From Thermothelomyces thermophilus ATCC 42464 (taxonomy: Eukaryota > Ascomycota > Sordariomycetes > Sordariales > Chaetomiaceae), in the NCBI RefSeq assembly GCF_000226095.1, contig NC_016472.1, positions 2,914,001 through 2,978,000 on the forward strand: DNA of 64,000 nt. The letters run 5' to 3'. The translations under genes were made by a program, and so were the position numbers. The notes under the pieces were generated by a model. The model worked only from the letters and a program-made list of their open reading frames with translations, had not been told where the DNA came from and made no database searches. The number at the start of each line of letters is the position of its first letter. Position 1 is the stretch's first letter. This document shows positions 23,176-34,009 of this stretch, piece after piece.

Positions 23176-24047
23176 GACACGGAGAGGCGTGTTGCCCTCG
23201 ATGTTATTCTTTTTTTTCCTGATGTCGTCGCGAGGTACAATGAGGTGATGTAGGAGCAGGCGAGGTGTGCGCGGGGGCGCGGGTGCTTTTGATGAGGGAA
23301 GGAAGCGCGGGAGTACACTAAAAGGGAAGATGGTGGGGTCTCGCAGCGCGCGAGAGATCGAGATCTTTATGCGTTTCGCAAATCGCTGGTGCTGACGAGG
23401 AGAACGCTACACTATATAGTATACGTGTGTTCCGACTCCAGAGCGTCCAAGAAGGTTAAGAAAAAAGAAAGAAAACGAGATGAGGGGCTGTTACCAGGGT
23501 TTGTCTGGCCGGAGAGGGTGCGGCGTTGGTTATGACAGTGTATATATAAGGACGTACATACATACATTCACCCTACTCATCAGGCCGTTAACTACACTAC
23601 TATGGAGTCCAACTGTGTAACCTCGAACGAGTCGTGAATGGTTGCGAATGAGCAACCGGCCGATCAGGAGGCGTCAAGCCAATCCTGGGTCCGCAGGGAG
23701 GCCCAGGGAGTGCGGGGCGCCAAGGCTTCCGTTTCTGGCTGCCCCGCCGCCAGGCCCAGCACCTCCCAGCTTCAGTTCTCCCCGTCACTCGACCAAGCAA
23801 CCCACGCAACCTTGTTGCTGTTGCGGTTAAACTTTTCGATCAAAGTTTTGGGCCAATCGGGCCTTAGTCGACAACAGACCGTCGCCACGAAAGGGAATTG
23901 ATGTATGTACGACAGGAGCTGGCTCCGAAGAGCTGAAGTCTGCCGGGGTCAGTACCTAGTTACTAACAGGAGCGACCTCTGCCTTCGGGAAGGGGGGTGG
24001 GGGGAGGGGGGGGGTGTCGACTGAAAAGTCTCCGACCGCTGGCACCC

Positions 24048-24061
24048 CTACACTAGTGTAG
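24048..24061. repeat. Perfect 14-bp palindrome
   Basis: CTACACTAGTGTAG, one of many members of the GTAGTGTA/TACACTAC word family in the 24-30 kb intergenic DNA. Confidence 0.9.
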
Positions 24062-24706
24062 ACGAGTGTAATGGTGTACGGATTACAGTACAAAGTATGA
24101 AACCAGCTCGGCTCCATCTTTCACTCGGCGAGGCACGCAACGTTGAAAGCCTGGAGCGTTTTGGCACTAGTCTAAGCAATCCATACATACTCGAATAGTA
24201 ACCAGGCACATTTTTGATGGTGAAAGGAGCGTTTTGCGGGGCGCTGCGCAAGAATGCAGTATGAGGTCCATGCTGCCTCCCGTCTCTTCGCCCTTGCATG
24301 CCCGTCCCAAGAATCTGGTCTAAGAATGGAGAGGCCTTGCCTGATTTGGACCAGGAAAGATGCGATTGGTTGGTGGTGCTATTCGGTCCAAGCTCCAGGA
24401 GTTTCTATTGGCCCAATGGGACGCTCGAATGCAGCCATCCCAATAGGGGCAAAAAAGCGTTGCACGCGCCGTCGCAGAGTGTTGCTGGGGGGTAAGGTTT
24501 AGTGCACACCTCCACTACTAGTGTAGTGTACACTAGTACTATGTACACTACGACGCCATGGGCTTGATCTGCGCGCTCGGCCCGAGGAGGCATCTTTTGC
24601 GGTACTTGCCGAACTGGAGTCAACTCCGGGACCCCGCAGCGACAATGGTTGTTGCTCGTGTACACTACACTATCCTTACCCATAGCATCCCTACCAGGGT
24701 ACGGAC

Positions 24707-24720
24707 GTAGTGTACACTAC
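24707..24720. repeat. Perfect 14-bp palindrome
   Basis: GTAGTGTACACTAC. Related copies: the AGTGTACACT core at 24525-24534, and an inverted pair around 25444-25470. Confidence 0.9.
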
Positions 24721-27700
24721 TGGACTTACTTTAATCTGCACTACCGTATGTGCCATTGCAGCGTATATGTGCTGTACTGTAGTACCTTTGTACTCGTCCA
24801 CTATGTGACACAACCTCAACAATAGTGTACCAACCTCTTGGAGATAACTCAGGTCAGATATGCAAGCAAGGACATACAATCGATTCCTCCTCATGCACGA
24901 ATGTACAGAATCGACAAATAACGGGTAGCGAGTGACGTAAACCGCACCATGGCACTGTACTGAGTAGTGTAACCATGTCACAACCATTCTTTCTTTTCTA
25001 TGTACGCTCCGGGCCGTCGTGTCTTATGGGAAGCCCTCCGCACATGACCTGACGTCCATTTGGATTAACCTTGCCCTCTAGGGGATCCGATCTTGTGCCT
25101 GCAATATACGGATTACTGATCCCGTCATCATTTTCCAGCTTGGTCATCGGCACCCCTTGTCTCGCGTTTATCATTTTTTCCCCACCTTGTCGTCATAACG
25201 ATCCCGTGTGCTGTGTTATGCAATGGCTGATGCCGATCGACAATGCCTTGTCTCTGAAGGTGCCAGGCCATGGCTCCACGAGACTAAATTTCCGTGCTTG
25301 AGATAACTAGCGTAGCCAGGCACAGGTAGAACGCATTTGGTTTCGTTTCCGCATCTCCCCGATCGCAGCCAGGTACACCCTCCGCAACCTGACAAGACGA
25401 TGTAACAACATTACATACTGTGTATACCAGGCACAAGTATGCAGTAGTGTAGGGATTCTACTACACTACACTAGTCTAGTGTGCAGGACCGCCCGAACCT
25501 TGCTCGGAATTTTCCGAGGAGTTCCAATACTCAGCTCCCACTCCTTCACTACTCTGTAGGCTTAGTGTAATCCGGAGTGACACTAGGGCAGTTAAGGCAT
25601 GTTCCGTTGGTGCACTAATACACCCATTTCGGCCCCACCCTGGAAGGTTGACTCTGGGGCAGTGGAGGCTTTTGTTGGGCTGGCTTCTCATCAAACAATT
25701 CACAAGCCACGAAGCACATCGTGTACCTCCGAGACCAAAACGCCAGGAACAGAGAGAAGATACGAACAGACAAAAAAATTGAGCCCGATATCCGGGTTCG
25801 CGTCAATCACAGGAAATGGACCCTAAAATTGCCCTTTATGGCAACTGGGGCAAGAAGGAGCGAAAAAGAAACAATTATAGACAGACCCAGGAAGGCAATG
25901 TATGTAGGTACCTAGGTAGTTATGTGCAAGTCCGTACGGCATTCAGTATATATCTACCGCGGCAACTAATCCGTGCACTCCTTCGTCCTGCACTCCCGTG
26001 GGGCCGCTCCAGGCATTCGGTGTTCTTTAGCGGACTAGTACATACAGATCCGAACACTACACGCCCGCCGCCTTGCAGAGTCGATGTCCAGAACTCTCCG
26101 ATCTACACTGTACACTACGCAGAACCGTACATACACCACATAACCGTTGACCACACAACGCAACCCTATACTACACTAACCTCACTGGGATCAGCTAGAC
26201 ACCGGAGCATTTCCTCCAGGACGACTTCTTACACTTGCTTAAAGCCCCACCCGGTTCTCCATACGCCAAGTGTTGCATCGCGCTGCATACCTTACGCATG
26301 TATGCATCGAGTGTATGTGCATATACTAATGTGTAGCTCGTTGCTACCACTCTATATATGGTTAACTTGATCAGCTATGCACTATGCTAAGGTTAATGGA
26401 CGGAGTACGGATTAGAGGTACTTGAGTCGCGCGTAGATCTGCTACACAACAGATGCGGGTTGATCATATAACTCAAGGCCCCTATGCTACTCCGTACTCC
26501 GTAGCTCTTGAGCGTAGGTGGTGTTGGTGCGTGCTGTACAGAGAGGGTGGTTGATTCCGCCCTGGAGAAGGTAGGGAACCACGATATACAGACCCGGAGA
26601 GGTCATGCCACTCTCACATGCGTCTGCGGTCAACTTTCTATTCCTTTCTCTCTTTAGGTACACTAGACCCGACCGCAAACGAACAGAAAAGAGGCTGTCC
26701 ATTGGTTCGGAGCATCGAAGTGGCAAGAGCGCCACGGCAGGGCTCAAGACCCAGCCGGGCCGCATGAAACATGAAGAAAAAAAAAAAATATTGGCACGCA
26801 GCCGGATTCCGAGAGCCACAGTTTCACAAGCCCTGCTTAAGCGAAAGCCCGGTGAGGGCAGTTTCAGGGGTCGTGCTGTGGCCCGTCACGTGGGTAACCA
26901 ACCACGGACATGGCCGTTCAGAAGTGGCGGCGTTTGCCTGCAGGCCTTCTGTCTCTAATGCCGCATTAGTGTGTGTAATTAATAATTCTCTCTGTTGGCG
27001 TGCTGTACCTGGGACCTTTCAAGCCTTCGTGTAGTTATGGATTGAAGAGAGAGAAAACCTTGGATGCGGATGCGTGCCAGCATCAGTGGCGATGTTCCCC
27101 TTGTCTCGAGGGCTCGATCTGGCCTATTGGGTCTTTTTCATGTCTACTGTCGCAAAGTTTCACCCCCTGCCCAGGTACCGACCAGGGCCCCACGAAAAAA
27201 CTCCATTCCCCGGGCAGTACCGCCACCCATTTACAACCACTACGTCAGGAAGAAAAAAGTAGATAACTAGGAAACTATTGTAACCAGGATACGCATTTCG
27301 TTTTATCCATCTGCTGGTAATGTGGTTTAATGTGGCACACTCTTCAAGTTGGATTCCCGGTAATACCTTGTAATACCAAGTCAGGGGGTCAAACTTACCC
27401 ATCACACCATAGTACACTAGTCTATAGGTCGATTATGTATTGTATGGATGGGCAATATCCTAGTGTTAACTACTCCGTGCTCCGTTGCTAAATCGAGAAT
27501 CGGCCCACTTCCCTAGTAGTGTATTGTTTCAATCCCCGTAGGGAATACTAATTACACTACTCCGTACGTTTCGAGCATACACTAGTGTCGGCAGCTAGGT
27601 TGACGGAAACTAAGGCGTTGGCGCCCGCCAGCCCTTGGCCTCGCTAGTTTGTTATAGTGTATTTGGGTGGGACTGAACACACAACACTACCGAAAAAGGT

Positions 27701-28296
27701 GTTTAAGCTTCGCGGAACCTGGGATGGTTGCTATTTGCGTAACGGGTGGACGACGATAATTTGGGTATTAAATCAGGTACCACGTCTGTTCCACCCCCCT
27801 TTTTTCTGAAAAATCCGTGTATGTACCACTCCATGTTTGGTGCATTATTACCTACCTTGCCCTACGCATTGAGCATTTCCTACAGGATAATTAGGGGCTC
27901 TTCTGACCGCCAGACCAGACATCTTTTGGTCCGGCGCTGTACTTCAAGTTTCTCGCTCATCATGCCATCATGAGGCTGGTTCACAAAACGCACACGAGAC
28001 TGGTGTAATCCGTGAGAGTAGTGTGGTGTGCTGTAAGAGGAAGGGGGTATCTCTCCCCGCATGCTTCCTTGTTTTGGGATATGATCAACCGGCATTGCAT
28101 GATTAATTACACATACCTTGTTCAACTACCGCTCGATCGTGACCGCACACCTTGAAGAAATAATCAGGCATTGTGTTTGATATTCAGAGCCAGGCGCACA
28201 GGTGGGCCTTCAGCCGACCGAGCGATTCAAGTAAGCCCCGAACCTTTATACTACAAGACAAGACGTTTCCAGATTTTTGGCTTGAGATCTGGCGGA

Positions 28297-29273
28297 TCAG
28301 AGCGCCAACAACGAGCGGTTCTCGATGATTCGATCCTTGTAGCCCTCCAGGAGGACTCGGATCAGGGCGTTGGCCAAATGATCCACGTCGATAGCACCAT
28401 ATAGCTTCCCCGAGAGCCTCGCAGCAAGGCCGGCGTCAGGAGGGAGAATGCCGCTCGGGCGGGCGCAGTAAACCACAAAACGCTTCGCCGTGTCCGCATC
28501 GGCGACTTGACATAGCTGCTGTTCCACTAGACCCTGTGAGGACGGGGTCAGCAAAGTCCGCGCGTGAGGAAAGGCAAGGGGGTGCTTGGTCGGCTCGTTA
28601 GAGGGCACCTTGACGCGACGGGTGTCAGCCATGAAATGGAGGGGCTTCGACTGATCCCATTCGGCGAACTTGCCGCTGCAGAAGACAAAGCGGAACTGGC
28701 CGCCAGCGGCGAGCAGCGGTGCCAGGGTCTCGCGGAATGCATTCGCCGCGGCGACTGTGTAGTCGACCTGCACCTTTCTGTACGTTTCGATGTCCGGGAA
28801 CTGGGTCGCTCTCCCGCCGATCGCCCTTGACATGCGGTTTGGTTGGTCGAGTCAGCGAACGGCTTGATGAAGCTAGACTGTGTGCAGTGCCTCCACGCTA
28901 GCGGACGAGCAGTGTAGTGTATGTATCCGTACACGCAAACGTAGTGTACGGAATGCACTACGCTACTCCGCACACACTCGGGGGACGGTAGAACGCCGCT
29001 AGCTTGTGTGCTGTAATCCGTACACCTCACACCAGTGATGGGTTCCACCTACCAGAGGCAGCCCTCAGCCCCCCTGACCTTGTCGAGCAATTGCGTTGAG
29101 TAGGTGGAGAAGTCGTCGTGGAGAATTACCGTGATTTTTGGGCTCTTGGCAACGGCTTCGTCGAGCGGCTTTCGCGAGATTGCGAAAACGTGCGAGATGT
29201 CGTCGTTGGCGATGCATTGTCGGATGAGGGCGCTGCCGACAAGGCCGGTGCAGCCCGTGACGATGACCTTCAT
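28297..29273 (-). CDS. NAD(P)-binding Rossmann-fold protein (SDR/epimerase-like), three exons
   Basis: ATG at 29273. The N-terminus MKVIVTGCTGLVGSALI carries the TGxxGxxG dinucleotide-binding motif right at the start, as in extended or atypical short-chain dehydrogenases. Exon 1 is 29053-29273. Intron 1, 28826-29052 (227 nt), has donor GTAGGT and acceptor CAAG with CTGAC upstream; splicing gives GCLW-AIGG in frame. Exon 2 is 28609-28825 (FPDIETYRKVQVDYTVAAA). Intron 2, 28534-28608 (75 nt), has donor GTGCCC, branch GCTGAC and acceptor CACAG. It is a multiple of three and so reads open, but removing it joins RRVK to GLVEQQL, the expected helix. Exon 3 is 28297-28533. Spliced length is 224 residues. 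Substrate unknown; probably a cytosolic oxidoreductase or an NAD-sensor-like protein. Intron 1 is unusually long and contains palindromic GTAGTGTAC words. Confidence 0.85.
28826..29052 (-). other. Long intron 1 of Rossmann gene carrying palindromic words
   Basis: At 227 nt it is about three times the other introns here (51-82 nt, apart from the tentative 150-nt one at 22547). Positions 28910-28975 hold AGTGTAGTGTATG, GTACACGCAAACGTAGTGTA and CACTACGCTACTCCGC, the same words found between genes at 24-30 kb, suggesting that this material spreads into introns as well. Confidence 0.7.
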
Positions 29274-30803
29274 GGCGATGGCTGCTTACACAGTCCACGA
29301 TGATTTGGTTTCGTGGTCCGTCGACTGGTTGGGTGTCATCGCTAATAATCGGATATTGTCCTTGGCCGCCAGCGATGACGCGCAATTGCAACCCCCGCGT
29401 TGCCGCATCCAGTTAGTGTATGTGTACGGATACCGTACCACAGTATGTAGGTATGTATGTACCTTGTGTATGTATATAAGGCACTGCACATACAACGCTA
29501 CACTACGCTAATGAAGTTCACTGTCTGGGGTCGGGGGCCGATCAACCGCTCAGTCCCCAGTCGGGTGCCACTCCCCGGAAATGCGCAGGCTTCCGGGGCC
29601 CATAATCCTTCGGACTTTTGGTTGAAGGGCTGATTACGGATAGCATGAAGTAGTGTAATAATACACTACGGAGTACTCCGTAGGCACGGCAGGAACAGGC
29701 GCGTTCTGACTGCAGGTGGCCCCCAAACCCCCCTGCCCCGATCTGCGAAACCAAGGCAGGAACCACACTTTCTTCTCGAGTCCAGGCCCTTTTGCCACCT
29801 CTGCATGGCTTCCTCGGCTAAGGGAACCCACCAACGCAATTAGACTTTACATGGATGGGGACTCCGAAGGTTTTCGGGGTCCAGATCCCAGCGCTTCGTC
29901 CCTTGCAGAGCAAATTTGCCAAGAGGTTAGGGGTTGCGCCGCCAGCGTCTTGTTACGAACACAGGCCCCCCTTCAGGATGGGCAGGCCCTGGTCAGATTC
30001 AGATTCACCAAAGCGGCGCACAACATTTCCGAGAGGCGTCGGAAGCTGTTGGCCACCCCTCGCAGCCTCGTGGGCGTCGAACTCCTTCCTGCTGCAGCCT
30101 GGATCGACAACACGGCAGATTACCGAGGCCCCCGTTGGACGCCGATTACCATTGCGATGGTTCGCCCGCACCCTCGGGTCTTGAGGCTTACGCAGTACAC
30201 GAGTTGCAGTGTCGGCTCAGGTCCGCCCACTGTTTCACACGCAGTTCACCCGGCAGCAGCTGCCTTCTCTCTGGCCAATTGGTGTGCGCATGGTTTGGTT
30301 TCTGGAGTCATGAATATCCCGCCGTGAATTGAGGAGTCACAAAACAGCGAAAGTACCCAAGGTAAGCTTGCTCTTTTCCTGCCTCCACCCCCCCTTCCCC
30401 CCCGGGCTGCCAGCTTGTGGCGATGCAAGTCCTGTAATACTACTCAGTGACGGCTGACAGCTAACATAGTGTAGCAGATTACGGGCGCAAACAGCCCCGA
30501 CAAAGTCGGGCCCGACAAAGTCGGCCGTCTTTTGGCTCCCTCTCCCCTTTCTTCCCCTGGAGCACGCCTGGACACCCCGGCGGCCCGGCCAACTACGCCT
30601 GGATCCTGAGTAAGCGGGCCACTCTGTTTTAAAAAGGCAATGCGTGTGTCTGTACTTGTAACTATGTATATACAATCATTACCAGGATTGAAGTGTACTG
30701 TACCCCCCGGATTTCGTCGGCTTTCTTATTTCGCTACCCTGAAGATTCACAAAAGCATGATATCCGCCTGCCTGCGTCGGAGCAGACCGACCAACAGCTC
30801 CAA
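29274..30803. other. Intergenic, no supported gene
   Basis: It contains the start side of the minus-strand Rossmann gene and the presumed promoter of the 2EXR gene. An open frame at 29716-30327 begins with GTG; its first ATG is at about 29851 and it shows no domain, so it is not called. A stem (GTAGTGTA, loop ATAA, TACACTAC) at 29650-29669 runs directly into the palindrome CGGAGTACTCCG at 29669-29680. Confidence 0.55.
29650..29680. repeat. Compound palindrome: 8-bp stem plus 12-bp palindrome
   Basis: GTAGTGTA-ATAA-TACACTAC followed without gap by CGGAGTACTCCG. Both word types of the dispersed family occur joined here. Confidence 0.9.
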
Positions 30804-32252
30804 ATGGTTCACATGGAGCCTGTAAGGATGCCCAAGAAGTTGAGCATCAAGCCATGGCATCGCCAACCACCCGGGCCGGCATCACACTCCGCCTGCTCTC
30901 CCACCGGACGGCCATACTCACCATACCCTTACCGAGATCTTCCCAAAACACCAGGCGAACAACATCTTTCCCGCGCCCTAACCAAGACCGCACCAGCATC
31001 GCCCACCCGCGATACGACATTTCACCTCTTCCCTCTGCTTCCAACTGAACTTCGCCTCCAGATATGGCGCGAAGCGATGCTCGCGGCTTGCGCAGCCAGC
31101 CGTGTACATCGCGTTCGCCTGGTCATAACCTACCACATGGTCTCAGACGACGGCGAACCCACGTCGCCAACAGCAGCGACGACGCCAACTACAGCGACAA
31201 AGAGGACAGTCCCATCCCTCCAGGTTCACCCCACCGCCCACCTCGCAGCCTCTACTTTTGCCACCCGTGCCCTGTTATCCTCGTGTTCCGAGGCCCGCCA
31301 CGAACTCCTCCGGCCCGGCATCGTCTCGAACTTCCTCCCTGACACCCTTCCCGTTTACTTTCATCCTCGGCCATGGCATGATCGCCATTCCGGGGCGATG
31401 CAAGGGCCATCGACGTCCGCGAGGGGAATTGTGCGGCTCGACCTGGCCCGCGACATCCTCCTGCTCGACTCGCTCTCGGCCGACCTGCTGTTGCAGCTCG
31501 CGGACGCAAGGTACTTTGAGCCGGGCCTGTTGGACCCGCTCCAGGGGGTCAGAAGGCTGGGCCTGGACGTGGACGGGTTGATGTCGCCGCCGGAGACGGA
31601 AGGGGGCGACGACGGCAGTCGTGGGATTGGTGATGGTGATGGTGATGGTGATGGTGATGGTGATGGTGATGGTGATGGTGATGGTGATGGTGATGGTGAC
31701 GGTGGAACAGATCTGTCCGAGGGGGCCGTGGTCCCGCCCATGGTGGAGATGGCGCTGGTGAGACTGGTCGGCTTGATGGGAGGTGACGGGGGACTGGAGG
31801 CAGTCTATCTGCTCGGGGAGAGCGCCTGGGTCGGAGGGGACCAGGATGAACAGGAGCCCGGGGCCATGTCACCCGTCCAAGGGAAGGAGCAGGGACACCT
31901 CTTCCTCGGCGGGGAAGGAGAATCGGAGTGGTACAGCACACGCCCCTTTCCGTCGTACTATGTGGACAGCGGATACCATGCGCGGTTGGCGAGGTTGATG
32001 CGGCTCTTGTGCCAGTTAAGGCAGGCTATGGATGCGCCTGCTGTCGTCACGGACCTGGATGACGAGGAGGTACTGGAGAGGCTGGAAGAGACGAAGCTGC
32101 GGGTCCTGGGCCATTATTATATCGTCCAGCCCGGAAGCGGGCGTCCCGAAGGGCTTCAGTTGTCGAGTGCCGAACTGTGTCTCGAGGCTGCATTGGGCCG
32201 AGAGCCGCGGTGGGTGCAGTGGGAGTGGGTCTGTCAGTGTCTTGATTGTTGA
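30804..32252 (+). CDS. 2EXR-domain protein with Asp-Gly repeat
   Basis: The open frame extends upstream to 30693, but that begins with GTG; the first in-frame ATG is at 30804 (CCAAATGGTT), giving 482 residues without introns. Shortly after a Pro/Ser-rich N-terminus comes FHLFPLLPTELRLQIWREAM (about residues 73-92), the defining motif of the 2EXR family, a fungal-expanded domain of unknown role. The middle contains about a dozen Asp-Gly repeats, encoded by a GATGGT hexanucleotide array at 31629-31700, inside a domain otherwise continuing with LDLARDILLLDSL and LDPLQGVRRLGLDV, usual for 2EXR proteins. The C-terminal part ends at a TGA only 85 bp before a copia LTR. Function unknown; family assignment is secure. 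Confidence 0.88.
   Translation: MVHMEPVRMPKKLSIKPWHRQPPGPASHSACSPTGRPYSPYPYRDLPKTPGEQHLSRALTKTAPASPTRDTTFHLFPLLPTELRLQIWREAMLAACAASRVHRVRLVITYHMVSDDGEPTSPTAATTPTTATKRTVPSLQVHPTAHLAASTFATRALLSSCSEARHELLRPGIVSNFLPDTLPVYFHPRPWHDRHSGAMQGPSTSARGIVRLDLARDILLLDSLSADLLLQLADARYFEPGLLDPLQGVRRLGLDVDGLMSPPETEGGDDGSRGIGDGDGDGDGDGDGDGDGDGDGDGDGGTDLSEGAVVPPMVEMALVRLVGLMGGDGGLEAVYLLGESAWVGGDQDEQEPGAMSPVQGKEQGHLFLGGEGESEWYSTRPFPSYYVDSGYHARLARLMRLLCQLRQAMDAPAVVTDLDDEEVLERLEETKLRVLGHYYIVQPGSGRPEGLQLSSAELCLEAALGREPRWVQWEWVCQCLDC
31629..31700 (+). repeat. GATGGT hexanucleotide array (codes for Asp-Gly)
   Basis: About twelve units in frame within the 2EXR gene. The opposite strand reads as poly-His or Pro-Ser in shadow frames. 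A likely length polymorphism. Confidence 0.9.
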
Positions 32253-32337
32253 GTTTGCCACAGGAGGGCAAAGTATTTGCTTTCGTCTTCTCGAAGTCGG
32301 CGTTGGGCGGGTGGGCTTTGGTTCGGCATAGGGATGG

Positions 32338-32547
32338 TGCCGAACGCAGTGGGAGCTCCGGGAGCGTTGAAAGCAGTCTACAGCGGGGTGGCTGTACGAA
32401 GGAGACAGTGCCTTGTTAAAGCTATCTACAAAGGAGACAAAACGAGTGGTATTTATAGACAAAGGGACTGGCCAATGCGTTGAACAGCCTCATACAGCTG
32501 TGGCAAACGCGTGGCTAATACGCTTGGAAGCTCCACAGCTTCCGACA
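32338..32547 (-). repeat. Extra (solo-like) copia LTR, little mutated (210 bp)
   Basis: The same 210-bp LTR as at 32553 and 39424, beginning TGCCGAACG on the plus strand and ending CGACA. It is flanked by GATGG at 32333-32337 and GATGG at 32548-32552. It keeps C and G at many places where the other two LTRs have T or A, so it is the least RIP-affected copy. Confidence 0.92.
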
Positions 32548-32552
32548 GATGG

Positions 32553-32762
32553 TGCCGAACGCAGTGGGAGCTCCGGGAGCGTTGAAAGCAGTCTGCAGCG
32601 GGGTGGCTATACGAAGGAGACAGTGCCTTGTTAAAGCTATCTATAAAGGAGACAAAACAAGTGGTATTTATAGACAAAGGGACTAGCCAATGCGTTAAAT
32701 AGCCTTATATAGCTGTGGCAAACGCGTGGCTAATACGCTTAGAAGCTCTATAGCTTCTGACA
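32553..32762 (-). repeat. Copia 3' LTR (210 bp)
   Basis: Begins TGCCGAACG and ends TTCTGACA on the plus strand. Compared with the LTR at 32338 it shows mainly C-to-T and G-to-A changes. Confidence 0.93.
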
Positions 32763-32809
32763 TACCCCCTAGTTAAAGGCAATAGTCGTTTAATTACGCT
32801 TTATAGTGA

Positions 32810-33937
32810 TACTATTCTTGGTATTATATCCTTTGTCGCTCTTACCTCGATAGCTCCTTTAGGGGGCCTGCCTTCTATATTTAGAAGTCTGAAAGAGTTG
32901 AGTATAGTAGAGCGATTCCTTTGAAGCTATAGATCAAATATATCTATCGTAGTCGTAGTAGCGATAGTATTACTAGTTTTAATTATAATAATAATAATAG
33001 GATAACGCCTCCTATGCTTGAATTAACGGATGACTTGATAGGTGCGCCCGTCGCGAATACTATTACTACTAGCAGGTCGACTCCTGCTCCTATAATACCT
33101 CGAAAGCGTAGGTGTGCTAAAGCTTCCAAACTAGCCTCTAAACCATAAGTGTTCCTATTATCTTTATTTGATTGATTTTATTACCGGTTTTGCAGTTTTC
33201 TAGCGATTCTAGCGATTTAAGCAAGTTCGTATAGTTCGGCTTCTTCTAGTTAATTTGATAGCGACTCTATTACAGTTTCTAGCGCTTTACTAATCGTGTC
33301 TAGATCATTTAAGCTGACTAAGTATAGCGATATCGAAGCTAGCGAGCTTTATAAGGTGCCCTATAGAATATATATATAGTCGGCTCTAGTAGGACGTTCT
33401 TTTAGCGAATATCGTAATCATTCCGGCGCTAGCTCCTACTACTACTATTATACCTATGGTTCTTATAAGTATAAGGAGATATATACTAATTGCCTACATG
33501 TCTAATAACTCTTATAATACTTATACTAACTATAATGGTAGTCCTACTTCTTATATTAGGTTAGCAAAGGATTTGACAAAGGCTTTACTAGATAGAGCTA
33601 AGGCTTTTATAAGTCCTTAGATCCTAAACCTCTACCCCTAACGTATAGGCAAATCGCTAACAGTTATATATAGGATCTTAAGAAGTTATATATAGTCCTT
33701 TAGAGTAACCTAAAACGTGCTAGTATAGACGATACGGAGAAGTACGAACTTAATAAGGCTGAACTTGCATGTTTCACGAAGATCGCCTGCTCCGTATATG
33801 ACATCTTCTACTAGTTAGGCAAGATCAAGGAGGCTTATAATGCTTGTATTAGCGTGCCTAATGACACGTTAGGCGCTATGTTATTACCTAGCCAGGATAA
33901 AGGCAAAGGCAAGGCTGTTAATCCTAGTAACGGCTAA
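32810..33937 (+). pseudogene. Antisense accessory gene of copia element: three exons, RIP-broken
   Basis: Plus-strand reading, opposite to pol. Exon 1 (to 33144) reads through two in-frame TAGs into NNNNRITPPMLELTDDLIGA and PRKRRCAKASKLASK. Intron 1 is 33145-33195 (51 nt): the donor reads ATAAGT where GTAAGT is expected (G-to-A), acceptor TTTTGCAG. Exon 2 (33196-33468) reads a Ser-rich block (SDIEASELYKVPYR, GRSFSEYRNHSGASS). Intron 2 is 33469-33541 (73 nt): donor GTATAAG, branch TACTAAC, acceptor GGTAG. Exon 3 (33542-33937) reads SYIRLAKDLTKALLDRAKA, then, after an apparent one-base loss near 33607, KPLPLTYRQIANSYI and ISVPNDTLGAMLLPSQDKGK to a TAA. All phases agree across both introns. About 330 codons; no family recognised. 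The start codon was not identified. The stop is about 70 bp from the end of pol, tail-to-tail. Confidence 0.65.
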
Positions 33938-34009
33938 TAGTAGTAGATAAGGAGTATTAGGTGGTATTTTATTTAACGAATTTAACTTATTTTCTACCCC
34001 CTAGTTATA

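Larger units (their letters stand above)
23176..28296. other. Intergenic, palindrome-rich, no supported gene
   Basis: No frame in this 5.1 kb shows a recognisable domain, coherent introns or an ortholog-like pattern. The first few hundred bases are the presumed promoter of the gene starting at 23175 (TATATAAGG at 23542-23550 may belong to another transcript). From 24 kb on the DNA is studded with GTAGTGTAC / TACACTAC and TACTCCGTA words, many arranged as palindromes. A G-rich run (GGGGTGGGGGGAGGGGGGGG) is at 23995-24014. Confidence 0.55.

Noticed and set aside
29716-30327. 203-residue open frame upstream of the 2EXR gene
   Set aside because: It begins with GTG; the first ATG is far inside, no domain or intron pattern is visible and composition is that of the surrounding noncoding DNA.
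31549-31941. Minus-strand poly-His frame
   Set aside because: Antisense of the GATGGT array in the 2EXR gene.
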